Notes: generated from the letters alone by a model not told the origin. A stretch of DNA of 64,000 bases from Hyphomicrobiales bacterium (GCA_900472625.1 UCIT01000015.1:157721-221720), one strand, 5' to 3'; positions 18,259 to 28,700 are shown, counted from the first letter of the stretch. Made by a program: numbers and translations.

Positions 18259-21195
18259 TTACTTCGAAATCAGGCAGGAGCCACCGGCTGCGCGGTACTT
18301 CTCGCAGATGGCCGCGGCTTCGTCCTTGGAACTGGCGGTGATGCGCAGGCGGTAGTAGGTGCCCTTGCCGGTGATCTCAGCCTTGCGAATTTCGTAGGGG
18401 CGACCGCTCAGGACGCCACCGAACTTCTTCGTCAGGCTGGCATAGGACTTCTTCGCTTCGGCTTCAGACGGCAGCGATGCGATCTGGACGCCGTAGCTGC
18501 CGGGAGCGGCCGTGGTCGGCTGCGCCTGCGTTGCTGCGGGCGAAACGGCGGCCACTTCCTTGGCTGCCGGCGGAACTGGTGTTGCCGGAGCTGCAGCCGT
18601 CGGGCGCGAGGCCGGTGTCGGTGCTGTATCGGTCTTCGTGCTGGTGACAGGGCGGACCGGCGGGCTTACGCTTTCAGGCGTCGCCGCTGCGGCCTTAGCC
18701 AGCACGTTCTCGGACGCCTGCTGCGACGAAGGCGTGGTGCCTTCGACCGGCGTCGGGCGGATATCGGCGGATGCCAGCTGCTCAATCGTCGGAGCAGCAG
18801 CGGCCGGTGCCGTGCCTGCGGTGATCTTCTGCGTCTGAACCGAGGTCGGCTTCGGCAGCGATGCGGCTGACGGTTCCGGGGCGGGCTCGTCGCGGGCGAC
18901 CAGCGTACCGTCCGGCTTGACGATCATGGTGCGGACCTTGCGGGCCGAAACGGACGGCGAGCGGTCAGCATCCGATGTCTCGGCAGAAGCGGTCTCGCTG
19001 GCGTCGGTGTTCGGCAGCAGACGAGGATCCTGGGTATCGCCGACCGGCGTTGCCATGGATGGCATCGGCGCATCGTTGTCTTCAGGCAGGGTTTCCGGGG
19101 TCAGCGTGCGCTGAACGACGTCCACCGGCTGCTCGTCGCTGGAGACCAGCGCCTTCTGCTTCGGCGCCTCGGCGGCAGCGCCACCGACGCTGTCGTAGAC
19201 GGCCTTGTCCTGGTTCGGCACGGTCTTGCCACCCGGATTTTCCGGAACGACCTTGACCGGATCCTTGTCGGCAACGATGACGCGCGGCTCTCCGGATGCA
19301 ATGCCAAGGCCGCCATCGCGGAAAATGAAGGAGTAGCCGGCATAGGCGACGCCACCGAAGATGACGATCGCGGCGGCAGCTGCCAGCATGCGCTTCATCG
19401 AGCGAGCCCTGCTCATGTCCTCGGCTTCGCCTGCGGACTGGATCTGCACTTCAGAGACGCTCTCGCGGCGCTGTTGTACCGGCTCGTTGACGCTGCGACG
19501 GAAGTCTTCTTCCAGCGCACGCTCGAATTCGTCGAAGCTCTGATTCTGGGCGGCAGGCTGGGCCACCGGTACCGTCGGCGCGACAGAGATCGGTGCGCGC
19601 GTACGCCACTGCTCGACGGGCGCCTGGGCCTGGGCTGCTGCCGGTCTCGCCGGAGTCAGCAGATTGGCAATCTCGGCATCGACGTCGAAATCGAAGTCGG
19701 ACATCGCGGCAACCGGCTCCGGCTGCTCGACGGGCGGCAAGGTCGGGATATGCATATCGCCGACTGCTTCCATCGGGTGGTCGGCGTCGGAAATCATCGA
19801 CGGATCGAACGGCAGCTCCTCCGTCGCATCCAGCGCGAAGTCGGGCGCGCTGTAGACGGGTGCGGGCGCAACCGGCTCCGGTGCGCGGTAGGCCGGTGTC
19901 GGCGCCTGATATACGGGAGCAGCATAGACCGGAGCGCTTGGTGCGACCGGCGCTGGCGCGTTCTGCTGGTAGGCGGTCGGCTGATGGACAGGCGCTGCCT
20001 GCTGCGGCTTCGGCTGCTCGATTTCCAGAGCGGCGGTCGGTTCGACGAAATCGAGATCGGCCAGTTCCAGTTCGATGCCTTCGAGATCGAGCTCGAAGTC
20101 ATGGCCGGCAAATGGATCCTCGGCGTCAGGCGCCGCGCTTGCGGCAACCGGCTGCGGCTCGGGACGGCTTTCGGCAACAGGCGCTATGACACGGGGCTCA
20201 GGCATGTAGGCCGACGCTGTGTGCACGACAGGTGCCGGAGTGGCAGCCACAGGCTTTGTCGGGACTTCGTACTGCGAGACGTCGGCAAGGAGGTCATCGA
20301 TATCGAATGCGAGGTCGTCGACTTCGGCCGGCGCTTCCGTCAGCGCCGCATCGGCCTGGACCGTGCCATGCTGTGCGGCTGCGGCCAGATCGAAGGCTGC
20401 GTGATCGACGAACTGTTCGGCGACGGTTTCTGCGACCGGTGTTTCTTCAACGTAAGCAGGCTCGTGATACACCGGCTCGTGACGGTCGATCTCGGCCGGG
20501 AAGCCCGCCGCAGCCGGAAGTTCGTAAGACTCGACCGGCCCAGCAGCCTCTGGCGACGGAGCAGCAACGACCGGCGCGGCAACAACAGCCTCGGGTACAG
20601 CCGCCGGAGCGACAGGCCGAGCAGGATGGAAGTTGGCGATCGGCAGGCGAATACTTGCGGCAGACCACTGCGGGGCCTTGGCAGGCTGAACAGGCGCCGG
20701 TGCGGCAGCGATCGAAAGCTCGAGTTCCTCGATCAGGTCACGTGCACCGCTCGATACAGGCTCCGACGGACGAGAAACGGTCGACGTCCAATCCGCCGAG
20801 GGATACACGGCGGAGGCGTCAGGCTCTACTGCGGCTTGAAGAGCAGCCTCGTAGTAAATGTCCTGTTCCGAAACAACGGGCGCATCGTAGCGCACCGGCT
20901 CGGCTTCATAGACGGGCTCTGGCGCGGCATTGGTGACCGGCTCGATGAAGGCAGCCTCGACAGTAGGATCGATGACGGCTGGCGCGGTCGGTGCGTCGTA
21001 ACGCTCGAACTCGCGCAGCAACTCGTCTTCGAGATTGAAGGCAGGCTCATGCCTTGGCGCGTCCGGGACGGTATTGGCGGCTACACGAGGCTCGAAGCCG
21101 ACGATACGCGCGAGCTCTGCCAAGGGATCATCGTCGGCAAAGAGGTTCGCACTGTTACGCGTGTCATACGCCCGCTGTTTGTCTGCCATACTCAT
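18259..21195 (-). CDS. Large SPOR-domain membrane protein
   Basis: A 978-residue cell-envelope protein. The first 590 residues or so are a long acidic, Pro/Ala/Glu-rich cytoplasmic region with repeated AAP/EPV-type segments and no fold I recognise. A single transmembrane helix follows (MLAAAAAIVIFGGVAYAGYSFIF), then a second low-complexity periplasmic linker. A C-terminal SPOR domain (GSYGVQIASLPSEAEAKKSY... to the end) should bind denuded septal peptidoglycan. Such proteins act at division or pole maturation. The start could be MSMADKQ (21195) or MADKQ six bases inside. It lies 54 bases after argS and ends at a strong terminator. Function beyond glycan binding is inferred. Confidence 0.88.
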   Translation of the reverse strand: MSMADKQRAYDTRNSANLFADDDPLAELARIVGFEPRVAANTVPDAPRHEPAFNLEDELLREFERYDAPTAPAVIDPTVEAAFIEPVTNAAPEPVYEAEPVRYDAPVVSEQDIYYEAALQAAVEPDASAVYPSADWTSTVSRPSEPVSSGARDLIEELELSIAAAPAPVQPAKAPQWSAASIRLPIANFHPARPVAPAAVPEAVVAAPVVAAPSPEAAGPVESYELPAAAGFPAEIDRHEPVYHEPAYVEETPVAETVAEQFVDHAAFDLAAAAQHGTVQADAALTEAPAEVDDLAFDIDDLLADVSQYEVPTKPVAATPAPVVHTASAYMPEPRVIAPVAESRPEPQPVAASAAPDAEDPFAGHDFELDLEGIELELADLDFVEPTAALEIEQPKPQQAAPVHQPTAYQQNAPAPVAPSAPVYAAPVYQAPTPAYRAPEPVAPAPVYSAPDFALDATEELPFDPSMISDADHPMEAVGDMHIPTLPPVEQPEPVAAMSDFDFDVDAEIANLLTPARPAAAQAQAPVEQWRTRAPISVAPTVPVAQPAAQNQSFDEFERALEEDFRRSVNEPVQQRRESVSEVQIQSAGEAEDMSRARSMKRMLAAAAAIVIFGGVAYAGYSFIFRDGGLGIASGEPRVIVADKDPVKVVPENPGGKTVPNQDKAVYDSVGGAAAEAPKQKALVSSDEQPVDVVQRTLTPETLPEDNDAPMPSMATPVGDTQDPRLLPNTDASETASAETSDADRSPSVSARKVRTMIVKPDGTLVARDEPAPEPSAASLPKPTSVQTQKITAGTAPAAAAPTIEQLASADIRPTPVEGTTPSSQQASENVLAKAAAATPESVSPPVRPVTSTKTDTAPTPASRPTAAAPATPVPPAAKEVAAVSPAATQAQPTTAAPGSYGVQIASLPSEAEAKKSYASLTKKFGGVLSGRPYEIRKAEITGKGTYYRLRITASSKDEAAAICEKYRAAGGSCLISK

Positions 21196-21249
21196 CCACT
21201 CGCAACTGCAAAGGTTTCGTGCCAGCGCATTGTGGGCAAATGGTGACCG

Positions 21250-23007
21250 CTATCGCATCTCGTCCGGCGCTGCGGTGCCTGCAATTGCAAGTCCCGACTT
21301 CAAAACCGACGCAACGGCGTACACCAGCCCTAATCTGGCTATACTCGATTCTCGGCTCTTATCGTTAATAAAACGTAAGTCTACCTGATCCTTACCCTTG
21401 TTCCAATGCGCATGGAAAGAACTGGCCAGATCATAGAGGTAGAAAACCACCCGATGCGGCTCCTGCGACTGGGCCGCGGAATCGACCAGTCTCGGGAACT
21501 CGGCAACCTTCGCAACCAGCTGCAATTCCGCGGGATCCGTGATTGCGGACACGGCATTCGCAAGGTTTTCCGGGGACACGTCGAGGTCCGAAAACGCCTC
21601 CTTGGCCTGCCGGAATACCGACATGCAACGGGCGTGTGCATACTGTACGTAAAACACCGGATTGTCTTTGGACTGCTCCGTTACTTTGGCGAAATCGAAG
21701 TCTAACGGCTCGGAGCTCTTCCGGTACAGCATCATGAAGCGCACCGAATCACGACCGACTTCCTCGACAACATCACGCAGCGTGACGAAGTCGCCCGACC
21801 GCTTCGACATCTTCACCGGCTCTCCGTCGCGGAACAGCTTGACCAGCTGACACAGCAGAACGGTGAGCTTCGCCTTGCCTTCCGACACACCCCGCGCGAC
21901 GGCCTCCAGCCGCTTAACATAGCCGCCGTGATCGGCGCCGAGCACATAGATCATCTCGCTGAAACCACGGTCGTACTTGTTCTTGAAGTAAGCAACGTCC
22001 GCGGCGAAATAGGTGTAGGAGCCGTCCGACTTGATCAGCGGGCGGTCCATGTCGTCACCGACTTCGGTCGAGCGGAACAGCGTCTGTTCGCGATCTTCCC
22101 AATCCTCCGGCAACTGGCCCTTCGGCGGCGGCAGCGTACCCTTGTAGACGTGGCCCTTGAACGTCAGGTCGTTGATCGCCGTGCGGATGGCGGCGGCACC
22201 GTTGGCGTGCAGCGTCCGCTCGGAGAAGAACACGTCATGGTGGACATTGAGCGCATCGAGATCCTCGCGGATCATCACCATCATCGCGTCGATGGTGCGA
22301 TCCTTGACCAGAGGCATCCACTGGTCCTCGGGCATGTTGTGCAGCTTGACGCCGTAGTCACGAGCCAGTGACTCACCGACCGGCACAAGATAGTCGCCCG
22401 GATAGAGGCCGGCCGGAATCTCGCCGATCTTCTCGCCGAGCGCCTCGCGGTAGCGCAGGAAGACGGAGCGGGCCAGCACGTCGATCTGCGAGCCGGCGTC
22501 GTTGATGTAGTATTCCTTGGTGACGTCGAAACCGGCAAAGGACAAGAGGTTGGCCAGCGCGTCGCCGACGACGGCGCCGCGGCAATGGCCGACATGCATC
22601 GGACCGGTCGGGTTGGCGGAGACGTATTCGACGTTGACCTTGCGGCCCTGCCCCAGCGTCGAGCGGCCGTAATCGGTGCCGCTCGATATCATCGAGGCAA
22701 GCAGGCGCTGCCAGTAGCCGACGGCGATCTTGAGGTTGATGAAGCCCGGGCCGGCGACGGACACGTCGGCGACATCAGGGTCTTCCTTGAGCTTGGCGGC
22801 AATGATCTCGGCCAGCGCACGCGGGTTGCTGCCCAGTGGCTTGGCCAGCACCATGGCGGCGTTGGTGGCGACATCGCCGTGGCTCGGATCGCGCGGCGGC
22901 TCTATGGCGATGCGGCCGAAATCGAGTTCGGATCGCTTTTCCTTGACCAGATCGATCTGTTCAAGGGCGGTTTTAATCCTGGCTTCGAAATCGGTAAAAA
23001 GGTTCAT
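21250..23007 (-). CDS. argS: Arginyl-tRNA synthetase
   Basis: A 585-residue class I synthetase charging tRNA-Arg. The HIGH-type motif is [20 protein letters not shown] and the KMSK-type motif is [13 protein letters not shown]; the C-terminal anticodon-binding helical domain ends in the [14 protein letters not shown] stretch typical of ArgS. The start at 23007 gives [15 protein letters not shown]; the extra 12 residues of the longer frame are not conserved. It follows dgt by 65 bases and precedes the SPOR gene. Confidence 0.97.
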   Translation of the reverse strand: MNLFTDFEARIKTALEQIDLVKEKRSELDFGRIAIEPPRDPSHGDVATNAAMVLAKPLGSNPRALAEIIAAKLKEDPDVADVSVAGPGFINLKIAVGYWQRLLASMISSGTDYGRSTLGQGRKVNVEYVSANPTGPMHVGHCRGAVVGDALANLLSFAGFDVTKEYYINDAGSQIDVLARSVFLRYREALGEKIGEIPAGLYPGDYLVPVGESLARDYGVKLHNMPEDQWMPLVKDRTIDAMMVMIREDLDALNVHHDVFFSERTLHANGAAAIRTAINDLTFKGHVYKGTLPPPKGQLPEDWEDREQTLFRSTEVGDDMDRPLIKSDGSYTYFAADVAYFKNKYDRGFSEMIYVLGADHGGYVKRLEAVARGVSEGKAKLTVLLCQLVKLFRDGEPVKMSKRSGDFVTLRDVVEEVGRDSVRFMMLYRKSSEPLDFDFAKVTEQSKDNPVFYVQYAHARCMSVFRQAKEAFSDLDVSPENLANAVSAITDPAELQLVAKVAEFPRLVDSAAQSQEPHRVVFYLYDLASSFHAHWNKGKDQVDLRFINDKSRESSIARLGLVYAVASVLKSGLAIAGTAAPDEMR

Positions 23008-23072
23008 CGCACTCTTCCATGCATAGGCTGTGCCACACGGCATTCTCCCGGCCGGTGCCGGGCAGCCGCTGC

Positions 23073-24290
23073 CTAGCGCAAATCGGGAGTCTGGTCAAAC
23101 AATCGCCTGTGGGCACTGATGGCATAGGTATCCGTCATGCCGGCGAGATAATCGCCGACGTGACGGGCCTTCGGCGCCTCGGCAAGACCGGCGATGTGAT
23201 CCACCCAATAGTGGCTCTGCATCTCATTGGGATTGGCCATGTAGACGTCGAACAGGTCGGTGACGATCTGTGCGGCGCCGGCGCGGATGTGCATGATCTG
23301 GGGATGGCGATAGATGCGCTTGAACAGCATCGCCTTAATCTGCCTGTCGGTTTCCGCCATCGCATCGGAGAAGGTGGCGATCACCCGGCTCGCCTGCCTG
23401 ACGTCGTCGGCGCTTTGCGGCTTGACCTCCGAGAGGCGGTCCTGCGCCACCGCGATCACGTCCTCGACCATGCGGGTGATCTGGCGACGCATGATTTCGT
23501 GGGTGAAACGGCTGGCCTCCAGATTGGGGTAGCGCGCCCTCACCTCGGCCATCAGACCGGCCAGGAACGGAATGTCCTCCAGCATGTCGAAGGTGAGATA
23601 GCCGGAGCGCAGGCCGTCGTCGATGTCGTGGGTGTTGTAGGCGATATCGTCGGCGATCGCCGCCACCTGCGCTTCCAGGCTGGCGAAGGTGGCGAGTTCG
23701 AGATCATGGATCTCGCAGTAATCGAGGATCGGCTGCGGCACCGGGCCGTGCGTCCCCGCGCCGTCCTTGGTCAGTAGCGGGCCATTGTGCTTGACCAGGC
23801 CTTCGAGGCTTTCCCAGGTCAGGTTGATGCCGTCGAAATCGGCGTAGCGCCGCTCGAGCTTGGTGACGATGCGCAGTGACTGGGCGTTGTGATCGAAGCC
23901 GCCATAGGGCAGCAGCTTCTCGTGCAGCGCATCCTCGCCGGTGTGGCCGAACGGCGTGTGGCCGAAATCGTGGACAAGGGCCACGCCCTCGGCCAGATCC
24001 TCGTCGAGCTTCAGCGCCCTTGCGAGCGCGCGGGCAATCTGCGCCACCTCGATCGTGTGGGTCAGCCGGGTGCGATAGTGATCGCCATCCTGGGCGATGA
24101 AGACCTGGGTCTTGTGCTTCAGGCGCCGGAACGCGGTGGTGTGGACAATTCGGTCGCGGTCACGCTGGAAGTCGGAACGCGTCGGGCTGGAATTTTCCGG
24201 ATAGAGCCGTCCGCGCGTCGTCCAAGGATCAGCCGCGTAGATTGCCCTGTCACTGTTGCCGAAGCCTAATGCACGCCTGTCGATCGTCAT
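23073..24290 (-). CDS. dgt: dGTP triphosphohydrolase-like HD enzyme
   Basis: A 405-residue deoxynucleotide triphosphohydrolase that cuts dNTPs to nucleoside and tripolyphosphate. The HD motif is assembled from [36 protein letters not shown] and the later [16 protein letters not shown], and the N-terminal [20 protein letters not shown] is family-typical. The length is that of the shorter alphaproteobacterial form rather than the 505-residue enterobacterial Dgt. It heads the long minus-strand array, divergent from erpA across a 232-base spacer. Confidence 0.95.
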   Translation of the reverse strand: MTIDRRALGFGNSDRAIYAADPWTTRGRLYPENSSPTRSDFQRDRDRIVHTTAFRRLKHKTQVFIAQDGDHYRTRLTHTIEVAQIARALARALKLDEDLAEGVALVHDFGHTPFGHTGEDALHEKLLPYGGFDHNAQSLRIVTKLERRYADFDGINLTWESLEGLVKHNGPLLTKDGAGTHGPVPQPILDYCEIHDLELATFASLEAQVAAIADDIAYNTHDIDDGLRSGYLTFDMLEDIPFLAGLMAEVRARYPNLEASRFTHEIMRRQITRMVEDVIAVAQDRLSEVKPQSADDVRQASRVIATFSDAMAETDRQIKAMLFKRIYRHPQIMHIRAGAAQIVTDLFDVYMANPNEMQSHYWVDHIAGLAEAPKARHVGDYLAGMTDTYAISAHRRLFDQTPDLR

Positions 24291-24522
24291 TCTTCACCGT
24301 CACTCTTTACCATCACTGGCCCCGTCGCGGCCGCTGCCCATTGACGCCGCATTGCGCTCTTCATACCTATAGAGAGCATAAACGGCAAAGAGACGACGTT
24401 TCATCCGCTTTGCCGCAAGCCGCCTTTTCGTGATATAAGGCGCAAGTGCCTTTGAATACAGCCGTTTATATTGATGGCTGGAGCGACATTCTCTCCGGAT
24501 CTTGACCCCGGCAGGAGCAGAC

Positions 24523-24855
24523 ATGACAGAGCTAAGTGTAACCCTTTCCGATGCAGCGGCAAAACGAATCGCAGCGATCGTCGGCACCGATCCCGGCAAG
24601 AGCGCGCTGCGCGTTTCCGTCGAGGGCGGCGGCTGTTCGGGTTTTTCCTACAAGTTCGACCTCACCGACGGCGTGCAGGACGATGACGTGATCGTCGAGA
24701 AGAACGACGCCAAGGTGCTGATCGACAGCATGTCGCTGATCTACATGGCGGGCTCGGAAATCGACTTCGTCGACAACCTGCTCGGCCAGTCCTTCCAGAT
24801 CAAGAACCCGAACGCGGTGGCAAGTTGCGGCTGCGGCACCAGCTTCTCGATCTGA
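24523..24855 (+). CDS. erpA: A-type iron-sulfur carrier ErpA/IscA
   Basis: A 110-residue A-type carrier that delivers Fe-S clusters to target proteins. The three ligand cysteines are seen in VEGGGCSGFSYKF and in the C-terminal SCGCGTSF motif. The start at 24523 (MTELSVTLSDAAAKRI) has a CAGGAG ribosome site eight bases upstream. There are no suf or isc genes beside it, as expected for a stand-alone ErpA. The A-type families are hard to separate by sequence alone, so IscA is an alternative name. A hairpin terminator follows. Confidence 0.93.
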   Translation: MTELSVTLSDAAAKRIAAIVGTDPGKSALRVSVEGGGCSGFSYKFDLTDGVQDDDVIVEKNDAKVLIDSMSLIYMAGSEIDFVDNLLGQSFQIKNPNAVASCGCGTSFSI

Positions 24856-24881
24856 GCCTTCCCACTCGTCTATCCACACCG

Positions 24882-24912
24882 AACCGGCCGAAGATTGTCT
24901 TCCGGCCGGTTT
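24882..24912 (+). terminator. Terminator after erpA
   Basis: A long hairpin of AACCGGCCG-AAGA pairing with TCTT-CCGGCCGGTT (one bulged C), with a short T-rich tail, 26 bases after the erpA stop and before xth. Confidence 0.75.
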
Positions 24913-24977
24913 ATCGTCTTGTGGCGATGTCGCCGGGCGCGGTAGAAGAAGGCGTCTGAGCGGAATGGGACCCAAGC

Positions 24978-25769
24978 ATGAAGATCGCGACCTGGAACAT
25001 CAACGGCGTCAAGGCGCGCATCGACAACCTGACGCAGTGGCTGAAGGACAGCAGCCCCGACATCGCCTGCCTGCAGGAGATCAAGACCGTCGACGAAGGC
25101 TTTCCGCGGCTGGAAATCGAGGCGCTCGGCTATCATGTCGAGACGCATGGGCAGAAGGGCTTCAACGGCGTCGCCATCCTGTCGAAGACGAAACCCGACG
25201 AGGTGACGCGCGGCCTGCCCGGCGATCCGCTGGACGAGCAGTCGCGTTTCATCGAGGCGGTGTTCTCACTGCCCGGCAACCGCGTCGCGCGCGTCTGCTG
25301 CCTCTATCTGCCGAACGGAAACCCGATCGATACCGAGAAATACACCTACAAGCTTGCCTGGATGGAGCGGTTGCGCACGTTTGCGGCCGAGCGGCTGGCC
25401 AATGAAGAGATCCTGGTTCTGGCCGGCGACTACAATGTCATCCCGGAACCACATGACTGCTTCGATCCGAAGGTTTGGGAGAACGACGCGCTGTTCCTGC
25501 CGCAAACCCGGCAGGCTTTCCGCAGGCTGGAAAGCCTCGGACTGACGGACGCGGTGCGCGCCACGACCGACGCTGTTCCTGCCTATACGTTCTGGGATTA
25601 TCAGGCGGGCGCGTGGCCGAAAAATAACGGCATCCGTATCGACCACCTGATGCTTTCGCCCGAGGCGGTCGATCGCATGACGTCGACGGCGATCGAAAAG
25701 CATGTGCGCGCCTGGGAAAAGCCGTCGGACCACGTGCCTGTGGTCGCCTATTTCGACTTCGCGGCCTAA
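24978..25769 (+). CDS. xth: Exodeoxyribonuclease III
   Basis: A 263-residue class II AP endonuclease/3' exonuclease acting in base-excision repair. The motifs of the exonuclease-endonuclease-phosphatase fold are intact: MKIATWNINGVKAR, CLQEIK (metal-binding Glu), LAGDYNV and the C-terminal RIDHLMLS and KPSDHVPV with the catalytic Asp-His. Length is standard. It is convergent with exoR, with only 46 bases between their stops. Confidence 0.97.
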   Translation: MKIATWNINGVKARIDNLTQWLKDSSPDIACLQEIKTVDEGFPRLEIEALGYHVETHGQKGFNGVAILSKTKPDEVTRGLPGDPLDEQSRFIEAVFSLPGNRVARVCCLYLPNGNPIDTEKYTYKLAWMERLRTFAAERLANEEILVLAGDYNVIPEPHDCFDPKVWENDALFLPQTRQAFRRLESLGLTDAVRATTDAVPAYTFWDYQAGAWPKNNGIRIDHLMLSPEAVDRMTSTAIEKHVRAWEKPSDHVPVVAYFDFAA

Positions 25770-25815
25770 CGCGATCGTTCGTGGCGGGCGCTTATGTCGT
25801 GCCGCTGCGGTGTGG

Positions 25816-26619
25816 TCAATCGGTGTTGGCGGTTGCGATCTTGTGCGAGAGCGCGATGGCATTGCGGCGATCGCTTTCGCTGGCCACGGAGAAGGCCTGC
25901 TCCTGCAGCGATTCCATCCAGTTGCAATCCTTGGGCTTGCAACGATCGAGCGCCGCGGTCATCAGTGCCAGACCGTTGGTGGACTGACCTTCCTGAAACA
26001 GGATATTGCCGAACACGGACATGGCACCGGGGTGGCCGGCCTTGCGGGCCTGGTTCAGCCACTTCTTCGCCTGCTGCGTGCTCGTGGCGCCACCATCGCC
26101 GGCAAGCATCATCTGCGCCAGCTGGAACTGTGCCTCGGGAACGCCGAAGGTGGACGCGACCTGGAAGTAGAGCTGGCGCGCCTGCGTCAAATCCGTCTTC
26201 ACAGGGCTGCCGGGAATGCCGTGCTTATAGTAGCTCGCAAGCGACAGCAGCGCATTGACGAAGAATCCGGTATCCTCTGAGCCCGGCTCGACGCCCTGCT
26301 GGGCGATTTCGCTGTAGATCTTGAAGGCTTCGAAATCGTCCTGCGCGACGCCGTCGCCGTCGGCATACATGTTGGCCAGTGCCCAGCGCGAACCGGTATG
26401 GCCTTTTTCGGCGGCGTATTTGTAGGCTTCGACGGCCTCTTCCTTCTGGCCGTTCTTGTAGGCCTTGAAACCGAACTTGAAGAGATCGAAGGGACCGGAT
26501 TCCTTGCTGACGCCCGATTTGATGTCGAACGCAGCGGCGGGGCAGCTGATCGCCGCGCAACAGGCGACGGAAAGCCCCATAAGCATCAATCTGAAAAGTC
26601 TGAACTCGAACGTCAGCAT
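25816..26619 (-). CDS. exoR: ExoR, periplasmic Sel1-repeat repressor of ExoS-ChvI
   Basis: A 267-residue secreted protein with an N-terminal signal peptide (hydrophobic run about residues 8-28, cleavage near PAAAF) and Sel1/TPR-like repeats such as KAAEKGHTGSRWALANMYADGDG-type segments. The sequence and length match rhizobial ExoR closely (for example FDLFKFGFKAYKNGQKEEAVEAYKYAAEKG). In Sinorhizobium ExoR binds the ExoS sensor in the periplasm and keeps ExoS-ChvI off, controlling succinoglycan, motility and symbiosis; its proteolysis at low pH releases the brake. The start codon at 26617-26619 overlaps the TGA of an upstream open frame (ATGCTGA). The long 670-base upstream region may carry regulation. 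Confidence 0.92.
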   Translation of the reverse strand: MLTFEFRLFRLMLMGLSVACCAAISCPAAAFDIKSGVSKESGPFDLFKFGFKAYKNGQKEEAVEAYKYAAEKGHTGSRWALANMYADGDGVAQDDFEAFKIYSEIAQQGVEPGSEDTGFFVNALLSLASYYKHGIPGSPVKTDLTQARQLYFQVASTFGVPEAQFQLAQMMLAGDGGATSTQQAKKWLNQARKAGHPGAMSVFGNILFQEGQSTNGLALMTAALDRCKPKDCNWMESLQEQAFSVASESDRRNAIALSHKIATANTD

Positions 26620-27290
26620 TTCACCCGATATCTTTCGTTTCCACCCACGCGAGCCGTGTCGGACATCCTGTCCTTATGGCCTGCGGATAAAGCCCCCTTG
26701 GCGAGCGATCCCGCGGTGGGTTCAAAGACCCGCTTGCCCGCGTCGCATCCAGCCCAACGCTCTCCTACGAGAGCGCCCATTTCCAGCGCATCGATCCCAT
26801 CCGCCCGCTTCCCGGCACGGCCTGTCCGCAATGCATCCATTTCTACTTCCGCGAAACCATTCCGCGGCTTTTCGCTCTCGAAACAAGCGTAATCACCAAT
26901 TGTGACAAAAGCTGAGCCGCCGTTACCGGCAGCCCTTCCGGGCATCCGACAAACAGTCCGCGGAGAAGAGAAGGAAAGGCGGGATGTTGGTTCGTTCGAG
27001 TGACATTGTCCGGCCGAAACACCCTGCAGTACAAGCGAAATTGCGGATGCGGCATCGATGGTGCCACAGCCTGCGCTTGTCTTTTCTGCACTGAATGTAA
27101 AACGACCCATGTTACTCTTTACGCACACCCTAAGCCTGTCATTCCCTCGCCCGACTTTACCGCTGCGCCCAGTTTGTGGCGGGAAATGGACAAATTGCCT
27201 CAGACATTATCTTACGCGAATGGCGGTAAAAGACTGTTGCTGAATCGTCACAAAATGACACGGCGCAAAAGCATGCTTAACGACGAGAAG
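26620..27290. other. Long spacer upstream of exoR
   Basis: About 670 bases between exoR and the FadL-type gene without a gene I can defend. A minus-strand frame (26613-27128, 171 codons) ends inside the exoR start but resembles nothing and has atypical composition. A small perfect hairpin (GCTCTC/GAGAGC) lies at 26759-26774. Promoter and leader for exoR must be here; a small RNA is possible but unproven. Confidence 0.4.
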
Positions 27291-27291
27291 A

Positions 27292-27319
27292 CAAAGAAAA
27301 GCCCGGCATTTCGCCGGGC
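27292..27319 (-). terminator. Terminator after FadL-type gene
   Basis: On the minus strand GCCCGGC and GCCGGGC pair around GAAAT, followed by TTTTCTTT, 25 bases after the stop of the outer-membrane protein gene. Confidence 0.88.
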
Positions 27320-27344
27320 CATGACTTGCGCTGCTCTTGAAAGC

Positions 27345-28595
27345 CTAGAACTTGACCTTGATGCTGGTCGAGATAGCCGCAACCAGATCATTGCCGAAGG
27401 AGTAGGTTACGTCGTCGCCGTAGGTTACGCCGTCACGCGTGAAGGTTCCGGATTCGCCGCTGGTGAGGATGCCTACCGAACCCGCAAGACGCCACTCGAT
27501 ATTTTCCGTCGGGCTGTAGGCCGCGCCAACACCAAGCAACCAGCTATCCGTCTGTGAGCCGTAGCCATCGCTGGTGCCGCGATCCCAAGTGACGCTCACT
27601 GCGCCGCTCCACTGATCGTTAAACTTATGTCCGATGCCGCCGCTAACGGTCCAACCGTCGCGATAACCGAGATCGAGTGACGTCAGGCCACCCCTCGGGC
27701 ATGGAAGGCCGTTTGTAGGGCAGAACGGGATGGACTGGAGAACGCTCCAATTCGTCCACTTGACCGAACCGAAGGCAAGCCAATCTGGTGCAATACCACT
27801 CTGAAGCTTCAATTCGAGCGACTCGGGCGCTTCAGCGGCACCGGATACGGGCGTTACGCCCTGAAGGTAAATGTTCGCGGGGTTTCCGGGCGTTCTCGGT
27901 ACCTGCGTGAGGTCCACGGTGCCGGTCAGATTGTCGTACTTGACGCGGCTATTGTAGACGAGGCTTGCACGCAGTGCATATTCCGGAATCTCATACGATA
28001 CGCCCGCGCGCCATCCCCAGCTATCGTCAGAGATATCGAGACGTCCGACGCCGCTGTAAATGGCAGATGCCGGAGCCGGAATCAACGAGACCAGCTTTTC
28101 CTGGAAGCCCTCAATCTCCTGATAGAAAACGCCCCCAATCACACGCAACTGTCCGGGGCCCACATCGAACTTATAAGAACAGGTGGCGCCGTAGTTGTGA
28201 CTCTCAACCTTCGTCTCGATGTTGTTGTTCGCGCCAGCCCAGTTTGCGCCTGGTTTCGTATGCGCGCCGAAAGGCTCGGAGTAATCGAGCAAGCAGTCAA
28301 CATCACCGACGCCACCCTTCAAGCCTGCATAGGGAACGGCGTAGTTTGTGGTGTCATCGGCGTGATTTGGCTTGCCGGTGAGGTCACCGCCGCTTGTCGG
28401 GACATCCTGCACGTTCTTCAGCTTGCGCTGCGGCATGACGTAGATCACGCCGGACTGTATCGAAAACTGCGATGCGTCAAACAACTGATCGATATTATAG
28501 CCACCCCGATCAAGGCCGCCTGCGAAGGACGGTTGAACCAGGGTGGAAAGCAGGACGAGCGACAGGGTTCCTGCCGAGATGCTACGGTATGCCAA
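27345..28595 (-). CDS. FadL/OmpP1-family outer membrane transporter
   Basis: A 416-residue beta-barrel porin of the FadL (long-chain fatty acid / hydrophobic compound) family. The proposed start is a TTG at 28593-28595, seven bases after a GGGGGAG ribosome site. It gives a clean signal peptide (ISAGTLSLVLLSTLVQPSFA) and then the FadL plug region GGLDRGGYNIDQLFDASQFSIQSGVIYVMPQRKLKNV. The upstream frame to 28754 lacks family similarity. The C terminus ends in KVKF, a barrel-terminal phenylalanine as usual for BAM substrates. Two nested palindromes lie 100-140 bases upstream and may be operators. Ligand is unknown; fatty acids or aromatic hydrocarbons are the family options. Confidence 0.88.
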   Translation of the reverse strand: MAYRSISAGTLSLVLLSTLVQPSFAGGLDRGGYNIDQLFDASQFSIQSGVIYVMPQRKLKNVQDVPTSGGDLTGKPNHADDTTNYAVPYAGLKGGVGDVDCLLDYSEPFGAHTKPGANWAGANNNIETKVESHNYGATCSYKFDVGPGQLRVIGGVFYQEIEGFQEKLVSLIPAPASAIYSGVGRLDISDDSWGWRAGVSYEIPEYALRASLVYNSRVKYDNLTGTVDLTQVPRTPGNPANIYLQGVTPVSGAAEAPESLELKLQSGIAPDWLAFGSVKWTNWSVLQSIPFCPTNGLPCPRGGLTSLDLGYRDGWTVSGGIGHKFNDQWSGAVSVTWDRGTSDGYGSQTDSWLLGVGAAYSPTENIEWRLAGSVGILTSGESGTFTRDGVTYGDDVTYSFGNDLVAAISTSIKVKF

Positions 28596-28700
28596 TGTGT
28601 CTCCCCCACTGAGGCAATTGCGATGGCGGGACTGTGACGAGGAGAAGTTAAAATGGCAACTTCGTGAGGGGGCGCGATTGAAAAGTGAGCTAACGGATGC

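Noticed and set aside
19474..21246. Plus-strand open frame of 590 codons opposite the SPOR gene
   Set aside because: Arg/Gly-rich translation typical of antisense to Ala/Pro/Glu-rich coding sequence; the SPOR frame has real domains.
26613..27128. 171-codon frame upstream of exoR as a gene
   Set aside because: No similarity, no ribosome site and atypical composition; kept only as a possible leader feature.
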